64,000 nucleotides of DNA from Megalobrama amblycephala (Eukaryota > Chordata > Actinopteri > Cypriniformes > Xenocyprididae): positions 5,369,882-5,433,881 of the forward strand of contig NC_063066.1 of NCBI RefSeq assembly GCF_018812025.1, given 5' to 3'. The stretch's first letter is position 1; each line of letters begins with the position of its first letter. Under the pieces are notes generated by a model. The model was not told the origin of the DNA. It did no database searches and saw nothing but the letters and a program-made list of their open reading frames with translations. A program made the translations under genes and the position numbers. Shown here in pieces: positions 23,701 through 36,743 of the stretch.

Positions 23701-26700
23701 GTTATGTAGAAAGTTCAGCTGGTTAAACAGTATTTTAAAGGTTTTTCAAACTACAAAGAGTAAAAAGTGGAACTGACTCTGAGTTTCTGCTTCTCGGTGA
23801 GCAGGTTATTGTCTTCATCGCGCTCGTACAGGGTCACCAGCACGTTCTTCAGCCAGTCCCTCATGCGCAGGGGAAACTCATTCAGCTCGTTTTCCAAGCA
23901 GGGGGCGATGTCTGAGGGAAAATCCAAACATTATAACTATCGAAATAAATAATAAACACAAACAGCATGCTAGTCTGCCTCTTGGCACATAACGTAGCAT
24001 TATAGTCTAAAAGGGGGCAAATTACAGCCCTCTGGCTAATATTACTGTCAAAAATGTTAGGCTCTAATTTGTTAATGCCAGAAACACATTTTCTGAGTCT
24101 CTGACTGAGACACCCTGCTTAGCAATGAGACTACGCCACAGCAGGAGCTCCATCTGAGCCCTTCAGTCCTGACTCAGCCTATCAGGCGTACAACGACTGT
24201 GGATGAGGCAGATTTAGGGGGATTCGGCCTGCTTTGTGGAGCAGCACTGGCAAGCTCAGGCTCGTCCTGTGCTCAGTGTTTGGAGGGGGCAACAGGGACG
24301 CCTCAAAGCTACAAGCCATCAATCACTCCAAAGCACTCAATTCCACTCGCGTTCACGGCTGAGTTTGTGAGCGGTCTAAATTTTACTCTCAAAGTCTGTT
24401 TGAATGTTTGTGCCTTGTTTCCTTCACAGTTATGCGCTCACATTTGCAGGGTCCGATGTAGTCCAGGTGCAGCTTGTGGCCCTTCTTTGTGCCCTCCAGA
24501 GCGCATTTGGTGGCAAAGAAGTGGCAGGGGGACTCGTAGGTCTTGTTGTCAGTGCCACACACCTGTGAAATAAATGACAGAAATATGAGCAGCCGTAAAT
24601 GTCACGGTTGTCAACTTGACAGGTTTGGATTCCCCCAAGGTATCCTACTAATGTTTTCTGACATTATTTGCCCCATACATAAGCAAGCATTTCAATCAAA
24701 CTGCTAAAATGGTGTGCATGTACTTCTAGGCATTGCTGTCACTACACATGTGGAGACTTGAGACAGATGTGAAATGAAGGAAATGATTAAAGACACGCAC
24801 ATGCTCGAAATCTCCAACTGGGGCGGGGCAGGTCAAGGGGTCCTGGCACACACACATGGGCTGGTTGCTTTCATCAACCTCACACACCTTGCCTTTCTTG
24901 CAGTGATGGTTTAGGCAGGGATCTGTAGGGAAAACTGATTTAATTTGTTGTTATTTTGAATCATTTCATTTAATTATGGTAACACTTTAGTATGGGGAAC
25001 AATTCTCATTTTTAGTTGCTTATTAGCATGCATATTAACTAGAATATTGGCTGTTTATTAGTACTTATAAAGCCCTATTAATGCCTTATTCTGCATGACC
25101 ATATTCTACATCCCTTAATCATACCCAATACCTGAACTTAACAACTGCATTACTAACTATTAATAAGCAGTAAATTAAGAGTTTATTGAGGCAAAAGTCA
25201 TATTTAATAGTGAATATGTGTTCCTCATACTAAAGTGTTACCAAATCATCATATTATTATGATTTCTGAAGGATCATGTGACACTGAAGACTGCAACGAC
25301 ACAGGAATAAATTACATTTTAAAATATATTCAAAGAGAAAACAGTTATTTTAATATATATGTATGTGTCTGTTTCATATATTTTCTTTTATTCCTATAAA
25401 GGGCATAAATGTTCTTTTCCAATGTATTTACTTTTCTTTCCTCTTCTTAGATATTTTGTGGTTGGCAAACACATTATGTGGCTGAATGACTGGCACTGGC
25501 ATCAACTTAGTCCAGTATAACCATAGTCTGTCTGAACACATAATTATAGCTGTCTACATCTGAAGCCTGTTATTACACACGGTCTCATGTTCTTCTACAC
25601 GTTATCACAACTTCACTCATACACAGGGACAAAAGACACAATGCAAACAGTAGAAAAATTATGTACTGTACATCTACAAAACATTGGTGGTGGTGTGGAA
25701 AAGACATCAAACTCACTCTCAGCAATAACATCCTCCACAACTTCAATGGCCTCATCAAACTCTCCGGTCTCCACCTGGACTGGGTTGACTCCCACTTCCA
25801 GCTCCTGAATTATCAGACCAAAAAAAAGTATTATGGGTATGGCCTGAACCAAGCCCAGTTTTAAACACAGCTTTCCTCTTTTATGTGAGGAAAATATGTA
25901 AAACTGAACTTCAAATGTGAGCGAATGACCCACATTACTGCACAGCCACAACAAGAGTTTTGCTTTTGTGTCCAACACAACTGGCATCTGTGTGCACATG
26001 TGGCGAAGCAATGAATTGTAATTAGTCCCTTTCAGATATATTTTCAAACTTTTATGAATTTCAGTCCCCCAGGGAATTTAACAGGAAGTTGAACATGTGC
26101 ATATGTAAACACATCTGGTCCCATAATGGGGGTGAGTTGTGTATTTTTGGTCAATGACTGGCTTGACAAGGCTTCTAAAAATGCAGTTTGTTCTTATTTT
26201 AAAAAAGCAGATTTTTTAAAAAAAGATTTAAATATCAGTTTAATTAAATATAACATACCTCTTCAACAACTGGCTCCTCTTCGGTCTGTAAATTAAATTT
26301 GTATGGACTTTAGTAAAAGTTTAGTCACACAACGACATTATTTAGGGCACTAAAATTTTTGGAAATAATAAAAAGAAATATAATCATTAAATACAGTTCA
26401 TAAGGCCCATTCACACCAAGAACAATAACTATAAAGATAACTATAACGATAACTATATTTGCATCCACACCAACGAATGATAACAGTGTTTATTTTAAGT
26501 TCACGCGCTGCGGTTTCACAGTATGTTTTTTCTGTTCTAGTTGCATTTACACGGCTTTAACCAGCAGATGTCCTCGGCATGCTTTGTTTCGAATGAATAG
26601 CTAGTGTAATCGATCTAATCTAACAGTGAATTTACCTGACAAAGTCAATATAGTGGATTAAAAGCAACGACTAGTCTTTTTCACTGCAACTTCAAAGGAA

Positions 26701-27135
26701 GCAAGACAATGTTGTCTAAACTAGCGCTGGATATGAGGTCATTTTATTTCACTTCACTGTTTTGCTAGCCTGGCATAATGAACTCCTCTTTAATACTTCT
26801 CATTTATGACCGATTGCTTTCCATATATCAATTTTCTTTAAAATATCCTTGAAAAGGGGGTGGCTTTTTCTGGACCTTGGTCATCCGCGATTTTAAATGC
26901 GCAAGCCCTTAAATTAGAATGGATTCTGATTGGCTGTATTTAGAACGAATTTTAGAACTATTTCTTTATCGTTATCTTTATAGTTATCGTTCTTGGTGTG
27001 AATGAGCCTTTAACCTATATAATTGGTTAATTACATTTAATTTTTATTATTATAGGACTCTCTTTCAGATTTACTTACTGGAGCAGCCAGAGTCTTGCCA
27101 GCGAGGCAGAACAGGAAGAAGATCCAAACCCTCAT
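20717..27135 (-). CDS. sparc: SPARC/osteonectin (9 coding exons, 291 aa)
   Basis: Secreted calcium- and collagen-binding matricellular glycoprotein. Coding exons: 27135-27079, 26285-26259, 25804-25717, 24922-24801, 24562-24442, 23911-23778, 21352-21204, 20977-20829 and 20745-20717. They sum to 876 nt including TAA (human protein 303 aa). Residues 1-17 are a signal peptide ([17 protein letters not shown], cut before AP). Residues 18-57 are the acidic low-affinity calcium domain, somewhat shorter than in mammals. Residues 58-138 are the follistatin-like/Kazal module with paired cysteines, an N-glycosylation sequon at N104 (NKT) and the copper-binding GHK at 126-128. Residues 139-291 are the extracellular-calcium domain: the MRDWLKNVL helix, the DQHPVDG EF-hand and the [15 protein letters not shown]-hand, ending in DIDKDLVI as in mammals. 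Intron 7 carries a large minisatellite. The translation start is in exon 2. Confidence 0.98.
21455..21575. repeat. Fragment of the GGTAACACTTTAG MITE family
   Basis: Shares ACTAACTATTAATAAGCAGT and TTTATTGAGGCA with 24978-25242, without intact termini. Confidence 0.6.
21852..23549. repeat. 42-bp minisatellite array, about 40 copies, in sparc intron 7
   Basis: Near-perfect tandem array of a 42-bp unit made of two related 21-bp halves that share CGATTTRCTA. Each unit contains AAATAGT followed by ACTATTT as a short inverted repeat around a TGCGCGCG or TGCACGCG core. Because 42 is 14 codons, the array reads open on both strands for hundreds of codons ([18 protein letters not shown] on plus, [18 protein letters not shown] on minus). 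A 1-bp deletion near 22853 shifts the frame. The array makes up about 70% of the intron. Confidence 0.97.
24978..25242. mobile_element. GGTAACACTTTAGTATGGGG inverted-repeat MITE, sparc intron 4
   Basis: 265 bp with ends GGTAACACTTTAGTATGGGG and CTCATACTAAAGTGTTACC. A related piece lies at about 21455-21575 in sparc intron 7. Confidence 0.85.
25255..25345 (+). repeat. Short fragment of the GAAGGATCATGTGACACTGA family
   Basis: GATTTCTGAAGGATCATGTG followed by ACACTGAAGACTG, in sparc intron 4 directly after the MITE at 24978-25242. Confidence 0.65.
26402..27011. mobile_element. Inverted-repeat MITE in sparc intron 2
   Basis: About 610 bp. It begins AAGGCCCATTCACACCAAGA followed by ACAATAACTATAAAGATAAC, and ends with the reverse complement (GTTATCTTTATAGTTATCGT then TCTTGGTGTGAATGAGCC). 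No ORF. Confidence 0.88.
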
Positions 27136-28192
27136 CTTGAGTTTTAGCCTAAGCAAAAAACACCAACACATTATCATGTTAGCATTATGCATGTTAGTAT
27201 GAGACAAAATCACACACATACATTCCAGTTGGCCCTATATATTCCTTTAATATAAGTTCACCCGTGGCTCGAAATCAATACCAGCCACCTCAGTTCAAGA
27301 CCTCAGATGCTGAACCACACGCGTTCGGGCCACCAGACCTGTTCTGTATGCCCGACGACGGATAAGTAGCCTACAGAAGTCAGTCTCTCCAGACACAGAA
27401 GCTGATTGAGATAAGAGCCCCGTCTGCCTTTGTTCTGCTAGCTCGACTGCTCTCCTCTCGCTCAAAGAGGGCCTGGAAGACCATCTGATGTGATATGTTC
27501 TCCTTGAGAAACGACACTTTCCTGCAGGAAGATAGGGGCTGTTTGTCTGAAAGTCCATTTTCTCTCTACTAAAGGTCTCTCTTCCTTTCCCCTTGTCTCT
27601 CTGTATTGATATAGATATACTTTGTTTATGGCTGGAAAGTTCAAAGCAGCCATCGGTAGACCATCACTCTATCCTCTGCATTTTTGGTGCACTAAAGATC
27701 AAAGATCAAGGCCAGACACTAGTGTTTTTCATAAAAACACAGATGCAGCAATGAAACGATATTCTGCCATTTCTGAACATGAAAGGCTTATCCCAATGCT
27801 AATGTTGGCGGTGTTTGATTATGAAAGTTATTGAGGGAGCATCCATCAAACAAGTTCATGTAATAAGCATGATGAATATGCGTCCTGACGTATTTGGTTT
27901 TTGACTTCCGTGATTAAAATCAGAGCTAATTTCTCACCCCTCAAGCTGTGGTGGGCCTGCGTGTGCATGAGTGGATAATGGGTGGGATTAGTGCATTAAA
28001 TCTGTGCAGTTATAATTGGCCACGTTGTAACATTCTTATGGGAATTAAGGGGTCTTCTTGAAACCACTGACCTGAGTATAATTTGCCCAGCAACTGCTGA
28101 GAATCTCCTTGGCTTGTTGCTCAAGGTTGAAATATTCCTAGTTTCTTCCAGAAAAAAAATGCATGAGGTTAAAGTCGGCATGAAGTTGAAAT

Positions 28193-29195
28193 TCACTCTA
28201 AAAAATGGTGGGATAAAAACAACCTAAGTTGGGTTGAAAATGGAAAAACCCAACGATTGGGTTAAATGTTTGCCCAATGTTCTGGGTATTTAACCCAACT
28301 TTAAAGATTACACTCTAAAAAATGCTGGGTTAAAAACAACCCAAGTTGGGTTGAAAATGGACAAACCCAGCAATTGGGTTGTTTTAACCCAGCAGTAGGG
28401 TTAAATGTTTGCCCAACCTGCAGGGTAGTTTTATTTAACTCAACTATTGTTTAAAAATTACTGTATTGCTTAATTAAAATTAACCCAAAGTATGTTGGAA
28501 ATGAACATTTATTAATGTTCAATGAATAATTATTAAACAATAAACATTTATTAAATTTCTTATTAATAAATTTATATTAATAAACTATTAAACTATAAAA
28601 TTTATATTAATAAAATATTAAAGCTTATTAATAAACATTCACCTTTTGTCTATTATTGCTGCCTCTAATTGCATCTGGTTTTTAATTTCCCAACTATTTT
28701 GGGTTCATTTTAAGCTAGCCATATAGCAATTTTTAAACAATAGTTGGTTTAAATAAAACTACCCAGCAGGTTGGGCAAACATTTAACCCAACCGCTGGGT
28801 TAAAACAACCCAATTGCTGGGTTTGTCCATTTTCAACCCAACTTGGGTTGTTTTTAACCCAGCATTTTTTAGAGTGTACTATATGGCTGGCTTAAAATGA
28901 ACCCAAAATAGGTAGGAAATTAAAAATCAGACACATAATTACTAGAGGAAACAATAATAATAATCAAAAGGTGAACATTTATTAATAAGCAATTTAATTT
29001 AATTATTATTCATTAAACATATTAATACATGTTCATTTCCAACATACTTTGGGTTCATTTTAAGCAAGCCATATAGTAATTTTTAAACAATATTTTAGTT
29101 GAGTTAAATAAAACTACCCAGCAGGTTGGGCAAACATTTAACCCAATCGCTGGGTTTGTCCATTTTCAACCCAACTTAGGTTTTTTAGAGTGTAT
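28193..29195. mobile_element. Multi-arm palindromic element (TGCTGGGTTAAAAACAACCC), sparc intron 1
   Basis: Two forward arms (28193-28315 and 28313-28440) carry CTCTAAAAAATGCTGGG then TTAAAAACAACCCAAGTTGG. Two reverse-complement arms lie at about 28750-28880 and 29100-29195. The block looks like nested or serially rearranged copies of one MITE and can fold into long hairpins. Confidence 0.8.
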
Positions 29196-31636
29196 TTTCG
29201 TTACATTGCGACTTAAAAGTCACCAGTTCTTATGGAATATTGCAGTATTTATTATTAATTATTTATCTGTGCACAACTTTTTTTTTTATATTCATGTGCC
29301 TTCTTAATTTTTAATCAAAATAACTTCTCCTTCCTCTTGCAGCGTCATCTCTTCTCTGATGATGTGTTTATTGGCACCATTGGCGTCTGTGTTCTTTCAT
29401 GTGCGTGTCTTCAGTAGATCACTCTTTCCATAACTTTCCACTCCCGTCGGCGCTTTTTTTGGAATTGCGCTCTCACACTTTTTTGCCCTGTTTAGTAAAT
29501 CTGGCCCATAGTTGGTTGTGTTGTCAATTTTTTCACATATTTTTTTAAATAGCCTTCGAATATGTCATGGAAATCCATGGATCCTCCATTAGGTTTGATT
29601 TTTGTGTAATATTGTAGGTCAATTCACCCAAGGACTCTTGTCATTGAGTGCATGACGCATGATCTCTTGATTGCAGCACATGAAAGCTGTGTGAACCCTT
29701 CAAAGGCCCTGTTTTCTTTGGCAAAAGTCTTTGAGTCGAGGTCAGACACCCCACATCTCTAATAGACTCCGACATGGAAAACTACAGAGACTCTGTCACC
29801 CTCTTCAAATGCTGATGTCTTGAAACATGGCAGACGAGCAATCTTTTCGCTTTCCGTCAACAAAAACGTCCTATTTTAACAGGCTGAGGCTGTGTGAGTC
29901 ATAGGACGAAGGAAATGACCCGACATCACGTCCCGTATTTAATTTGGATGTCCGCTCTAAGGAGACGACTTGGCACATTTATGTAAGTCACTTTTTTGGC
30001 TAGAAGTAGAAGTCCATTACTCTGGTGGAGTCACTTTAGAGCAAAACAACTTATTTTGTTTGGAAGGTCGCATTGAAAATCAAACACGCCTGAACTGAAG
30101 GAAATTCAGCGGTATAAAGGATGCCATTTTTACCCAGTATTTAATTTAGAGTTTAGTAAGGTAAGCAGTTGTGGGGTGTAAACCGGGGGAAAAACAGCAG
30201 CTCAGTACTCTGCGTTTTTTCCCAAAGAGTCATTTTCCAGAAGCTCTGCAGACGGAGTTCTCTCCCCCTCTGAAGCGACAAAACAGGTGGTTCAATCTCT
30301 GGGTAAACAAATGAGCTGCAAAACTGCGTCCACTACATTTGACTTGCTGCCAACGCATCTCTTGCAAATTTAAATGCTAAACAATACATGAAAATACTTA
30401 GTTTTACAATGTTTAAAGCACAAACAGAATATCCTCATCAATGCCCAGCACTGGGATAGAGTTTGGCATGGTGGGCATGCTTGATTTATGGAGCAGGATG
30501 TCACTTGGCATGAACTGTAAACCTCTGCACGAGCCACCTGTGCATTACGGCACAATTACTAGCTTGCATCTGTGCGACGTTTAGCGCTAAGCGGAAAAGC
30601 AGACTCCTTCTTACTGAAAGCTCCCTTGAAACAAACAGCGAACCTGCCAGTCACATTAAAAAAAAAATAATGTGACAAAAAGTGGAGTTTCAAACAAATC
30701 AGAGTTATGCCGAAACACCAAATCAACATGTTTGTTTTACTGCTGGGGTTTTGTTTCACAGGAAATTAAAACTCATCCCTCTGTAACTTTATCTTGATTT
30801 CTGTAGTAAACAAAGCTAAACCTTGTGCAGAAAAAGGAACGAGGGGGACAAGGAAATTTCATCCTCTGCTGAAAGGCAGTACAGGGACCTCTGAGTTAGA
30901 CAAAAGACAGTCAAAAGAGAGTGACTGAGCAAATAAGATCCATGAAACCTGAGTTAACAATCACCTGACCTTTTTAAGTCATCAGCCCATCCCCCACTGC
31001 TGTTTGTAAGTTAAACCGCACTGTTATTACTGCCTAGCGGTCTCCTTTATCTAGTGCAAAGAACAGAGCAACTGTCTGTGGGAAAGGAAATGAATTTCAC
31101 ACGATATAAAAGCGTATCACCTCGAAAAGACCTAATCTGTGGCCATGAAAATATGACTTGTTCATTTATATTCCTATCTGACCCTCAAGATGATCGCAAG
31201 GCATGAACTGAGTTAAAATGGGGTTAAAACTAGATTTGTGCTAATCCACATTCTTAACCAGATTTGTAGCTCTTTTCAACTTCATTAGAAAAATTAGAAA
31301 ATTAAAGTCTTCGCTTTTCAGTTTTTTTGGATTCACCGATCCATATTTGTAAATATAAACCTCATTTTCATGTTTTGTTATCACAACATTTTTTCTTTTG
31401 TCAAATCAGCTTAGATAATTAATGTGCTTCAGATAACATCATATTTTGAGTTTCTGTTGATTAAATCAATTGCCTTCATTGTATTAACTCAAATTTTTAA
31501 GTTAATACAATTAAGAATTATAAGGCAACCAAGGTAACTTGCTTTTTTGAGTTAAACCAACAATTCTTTTTACAGTGCATAAGACAAACACATCTGATTT
31601 ATAGGGGTTTCTTTCTTTAAAAAAACCCTTTTTTTG

Positions 31637-31669
<33 letters not shown>

Positions 31670-32754
31670 ACATTTAACCTTTTCTGTTTTACCCAAAGGC
31701 ACATAAAATGAGTGTATATTTCAATATATTTTTTTTTTCCCTCCCATCTTTCATGAAAATCTTTTTTTGCTAAATATTATCCATGGCGTACATGGAAATT
31801 TTAAAAATAACAGTTCTTTATTGTCATATAGTTCCATGCAGAACCTTTAACATCCATGGAACCTTTTGTTCTTAAGATTATTGAAATGTTCTTTACACTA
31901 AGAAAATGGTTCTTTTAAGAACTTTCACTGAATAGTTCTTTGAGGAACCAAAAAAGGCAACTCTCTTTTGGAGCCTTTATTTTTAAGAGCGTATTGTACA
32001 ATATTCAGTTGATATGCAAATTTAACAGAAAATTTAGCAGTATAGTTTTATGAATTTAAAAAAAAAAAATTTTTTTTATTTATTTATTTTTTTTTTTTTT
32101 ACTTTTTTCACAAAACTACCAGCAGCTGTGGGCTGTCAGTTTGTCTTCACATGATTCTTGTTTGTCTACAGCAGCGACATCTGCCTCGTTCGACATGGTC
32201 TCAAACAGCTGGTGAAAAATCGCCATGGAAACACGCATTCCTTTTGATGGGAGTAATTGTAAGGGGAGGGGTCTATTGGGCTGAATGTCTCTCCCCTCCC
32301 CCTCCATCCCTGACTCTGTGTTCACCCCTCCTGCTGCATATGTGGCACACAATACCTCAATATTGTGCTGCTCTGAGAGCTACAGTGCTCAAACTTTGAG
32401 TAAACAGCACATTAAGAACATTAGCTTGTGAATAATCTGTTCACATTTATTTTAACAAGACTTCATAATTAATAAATAAGAAGCACATAGAGTTTATATA
32501 AAACAACAGACACCTGTTTCACAGTGGAAGTTTTACAGTGAGGCCAGTGCTTTTAGATGTACACATAAGTAATAAATAAACCTTACAATCTTTTTAGCAT
32601 GCAACTAAGACAAAAAAAAAAAAAAACTGAAATCAAGCTACTATTATTGAGAACTGTTTTGGCAGTTGTTGTGGAAAGTGTTAGTAAATCAACACCTGAC
32701 CAATGGACTGTCTGTTTTCTTAATGCAGGATAGAAGAATGGGAAGAGGACTTAC

Positions 32755-32880
32755 CTTCTGTCTGTCTAACAGAGAAGCCAGAGGAGAAGTCAGCTGCTGG
32801 AAGGGTCTGAAACTATCTAACAGCAACACAAGTTCACACAGAAGACATTTGCTATGGGCAGGTCCGGTCAACCCCTTTCA
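32755..32880 (-). other. sparc: Candidate sparc exon 1 (5' UTR)
   Basis: SPARC genes have a non-coding exon 1 well upstream of the signal-peptide exon. On the minus strand a strong donor, CAGAAG|GTAAGTCC, falls at 32754/32753. It is preceded by a GC-balanced stretch (TTCTCCTCTGGCTTCTCTG) unlike the AT-rich surroundings. It would splice to the acceptor TTGCTTAG just above 27148, giving a 5.6-kb intron 1. The 5' limit is a guess. A CACGTG E-box lies upstream at about 32927-32932. No transcript evidence is available here. Confidence 0.4.
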
Positions 32881-33584
32881 CTCGGTTAGGGTGGGACGTC
32901 CCAAAGTTAACTCTCTGTATCCAACTCACGTGGACCTTTATCAGTGTATACTTTTAACTAAGTTCAGGTTTGAACTTTACTGTAGGTTTGTGACCATTAA
33001 CTTTATCATCTCATAGTATTAAATATTACTTTATTTTGATAGTCCACTTTAGACATTCTGCTATGTGACTTTGCAACTACATGTCAACTAACAGTCATTA
33101 GAGTTAGTATTAGTAGACTTTCTGCTTAATATGCCAACACTTTATTTTGATGGTCCACCAACTGACTATAAGTAACTTTGCAACTACAACTTATTCTATT
33201 AACCCTAACCTAATGCTCTAAAAAGAGCTGCAAAGTTACTTAGTTAGTAGAGTGTCTAAAATCTAAAGACTTTGCTTAATATTTTAACACTAACAGGTGT
33301 GCATCTGTTTTTGCTAAAAAGAATATTTTTAGTGAACTTAGCTGCTTCTAATTTGAGGGAACAGACCAACATAACAAGCCAGCTCATGATTTGTGTCTGA
33401 TCTACAAAATATCTCACTTCCAGCTAAGAGTTATTGAATTAAGATTCATGTCTGATCATGTAGGTCAGTGTTGAAGCAGAGAAAGACTAATGAGAAGCTG
33501 AATTACAGTGCAAACTTGTTTGGGATTGTCTGCTTGGATGTGCCTTTTATTCTTTCGTTAAAACTAAAACAATTCCTCTCATTC

Positions 33585-33830
33585 TATTATTAGAATGATT
33601 TCTGAAGGATCATGTGACACTAAAGACTGGAGTAATGATGCTGAAAATTCAGCTTTAATCACAAAAATATATTAAAATAGAAAGCAGTTATTTTAAATTG
33701 TAATAATATTTCACAATATATTATAGATTTACTGTATTTTTTGATCAAATAAATGCAGCTTTGGTTAGCATAAGAGACTTCTTTCAAAAACATTAAAAAA
33801 TATAATGCTAGTTATTCCAAACTTTGGACT
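33585..33830 (+). repeat. Fragment of the GAAGGATCATGTGACACTGA family
   Basis: Core from GAATGATTTCTGAAGGATCA through AAATGCAGCTTTGGTTAGCA, upstream of sparc. Confidence 0.75.
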
Positions 33831-33884
33831 GCCTATGTAAATAATTTCCATAATTTCTTTAAAAGGCATATACATAAAAAAAAA

Positions 33885-35074
33885 TAGCGCTGTCAAAATT
33901 AGTGCATTTTTTTATTTTTTCAGTTTAACGTGTTAAAAATATATTTTTTCTTTTTTTCATCTTTTTTTTTCGTCATAATTTGGCTAGCATTACATTAAAT
34001 GATCACACAAATGCTTTTAAACCATTCAAGCGCCACAAGACATAAGAAAACCTGCTGACTGTGAATGTCGTGTCATGTGACACACACGCGACTCGAGCAC
34101 AGAAATACGCGCGCCAGTATTGAGATCTCTTTTGCGCTTGAACAAAAATAACACACAGAATTATGCCAAAATGCCCATTTTGTCGAGTATCCTCATAAGA
34201 GCAGTCTTAAATTAGTTAAATGAAGCCTTAAATGTACTTAAAGAGTTGTTTAATTAGTGTCAGATCCGCATCATGTTTGGCAGCGGCTGCTCTTAAAGTG
34301 ACGGCAGCCTAATAAACCAGTTGCTGTGATGTCTGTCATTAATGTCAATCAAAAAACAAATGTAACAGACAAAATTGTAGCTTTAATAAGGATTCATCTA
34401 TATTTTATTTATAATTGATGCAGTGAAGAATGAAAAGTGTTTGATAACTTTATTCAGTTTCTGTATATTTCCTGTTAGACAGGTAAGGCTGCAGGTAAAT
34501 ATGACATTTATTATAATGGGTTTATGTGAAGATTGTTTTAAATTCACTTAACAAATGTTGAAATTGATAGCTTTTAGTTAGCTATACAGTGTTATAACTA
34601 AAAGCTATTGATTTCAACATTTATTAGGCTTTAAAAAAATTAAAAAGTAAAAAAAGTAACTAAAAAACGGTAATATATACCGTAAAAACAGTGCATTTTG
34701 GGTAATATTATTTGTCATTTTTGAGAAAGGCCTCTTTTCTAAATATTACCTAGAATGCATTGTATTTATTATATATTACTGTTTCAATGGAAAATGGTAT
34801 TTTACTGTTTTTACAGTCATGTTTTTACAGTGTGTAATGTTGAGTGTCTATAATTAATGCTTTAAAAAAAATTGAGATTTCATAGAGATATCAGTATAAG
34901 TATCAGTGGTTCTGGCCTTCATTCATAAAAAGATGCCATTAAATATACATTTTAAAATATACTGTCTTTAAGTTGTTTCTACTATTAATTTGGAGAGCAA
35001 GTATGAAATTTTTGTGTGAAAATTGTTTTTAATCGTGATTAATTAGTTAATTTTTTATCTGATTGACAGCACTA
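33885..35074. mobile_element. hAT-like element TAGCGCTGTCAA...TTGACAGCACTA
   Basis: Inverted ends TAGCGCTGTCAA and TTGACAGCACTA enclose 1.2 kb with no ORF. Poly-T tracts and GCATTTTGGGTAATATTA-type repeats lie inside. Similar ends occur at 38203-39306. Confidence 0.6.
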
Positions 35075-35239
35075 AAAAACATATCATAAAAATACCTAAT
35101 GAACCAATATAATTTATATCAACAATGTAAGATACTTTAAAATGACCCAGTACACTGATAGGCCTATATAAAATTGTACTTGTTTTATTTTTTTTCAATC
35201 TGTTGATTCTTTGACACAATGCTTATGTAAGATTCTTTT

Positions 35240-36740
35240 ATATGCTTCATCTGTGCAGAAAGACCTGATCTAGAAACTTCTCTGGTGTTCACTCAGAAGT
35301 GATCTCTATAGACATGCCATTATGTGATTCACTCCTAAACTCATTTATGATCCTAAAGAGCATGTATGGCTGACTGTAGCATGTATTTCAGATTGGCAGC
35401 ACAGATTTTTTGAGCGTGAGTGTCAAATGGTTGAATCTTCTAAAAAAAAAAATCCAGTCTGAAATTCCAGGGGCCCATCCCACTGTACTGTCTCTTAGTT
35501 TTGTGTGTCCTGACCACCAGACTAAACTAATCACGCCTACCGTTTCATTCCACCCATCAGACATCTGCCGTAAATGTACAGTCGGCGAGGCTCGCTCTGC
35601 TATAGATTGCTAATGTCTGTACTTTCTGAGTGTACAGAGCAGTTAGGAGAGAAACATCTGGATGAGACAACGCTGGAAAAAAATAGTTTCTCTGCAACGT
35701 GGCATTTTCCATTCTGGCCTCTGCAGACACTGAAAGCAGGCCACGGAGGAGGTGTAATTATTCTATTCACTGCAGACGTGGCGCTGTCTGTGGGATCTAA
35801 CAAGATCGCAAAGGGTCACAGACTCCCTGAAAAAAAATTAGAACTGAAACACATTTCCATTTCTATTATAAAGAATAGGAAAAAATCTGCAAAAACTATG
35901 TATTCTCAAGCAATAATGTTGCATCACAAATGCTGGCCCTTGATTTATTTTGAAAGAGCCCCTCTTTGGTTCATTTACGGGAAATACCTCTCTTGGGGCC
36001 GGACCGAAAATAGCTAGATTCTGAATTACGCACCAGACGGTGGGATTTCGACCACCATTTCCTCAATAAAGTTCCACAGGCTCTTCAAAGATTCACATCC
36101 TTTAAGGAACAAGGTCCCTTTTCATTCTTAGTTCCTGTTTAGACTTTATGTAAACCCTGGCCAACAGGACCAGCGAAAAATATCAACACTGGACGGGAAT
36201 ATATCATCACACATTAGATTACTGTACATATATACAGTATGTGTGCATAAATCAAATGCTTTATAGAGCAGGTTCAGTTGGCATGATAAAGATGAAATGC
36301 AATTAAAGCTGTTAGAGATCAATACATTAGAAAACGTATAATGTCAGCAAGCAATGCAATAAATTTCCATCCTCAAAAAATGTTGTGATGGCAAATACAA
36401 CGACAGAATGTGTTTGGCAAGAGAAACCTCTCTTTGTCATTACGTCAGCTGAAAGCAGCCCACACAAATTGAATGTGTCTTTCACAGTGAACCATCTCAT
36501 TGTCTCAAGAGCTGCTCTGTAATTTGGAAATAGACCCCATCATCTTTGCCATGTGGCTACTGTGTACTACCACAAGACACACACACACACTTTTATTTCT
36601 GTGATTCAGGTGCTTAATATCATAGTGCTGCAGGCACTGAATCCAGATTGAATCTAGTGGTAGACTTTGAGTACAGGTATAGTGCTCAAGGGCTCAGTGG
36701 TTATTGCTAATGTATTGGTAAGCTTATTTGTTTGTTTGTT
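35240..36740. other. Repeat-poor block in the sparc-atox1 desert
   Basis: This 1.5-kb stretch lies 2.4 kb upstream of the candidate sparc exon 1 and has none of the transposon ends seen on either side. It has higher GC than its surroundings. A 147-codon ORF (35574-36017) looks random. It could hold regulatory sequence, but nothing specific is identified. Confidence 0.3.
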
Positions 36741-36743
36741 TAA

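Noticed and set aside
24199..24573. 124-aa plus-strand ORF
   Set aside because: It overlaps sparc exon 6 in antisense and has no independent support.
35574..36017. 147-codon ORF as a novel gene
   Set aside because: No recognisable domain, ordinary composition and no convincing splice or promoter context; consistent with chance in a GC-balanced stretch.
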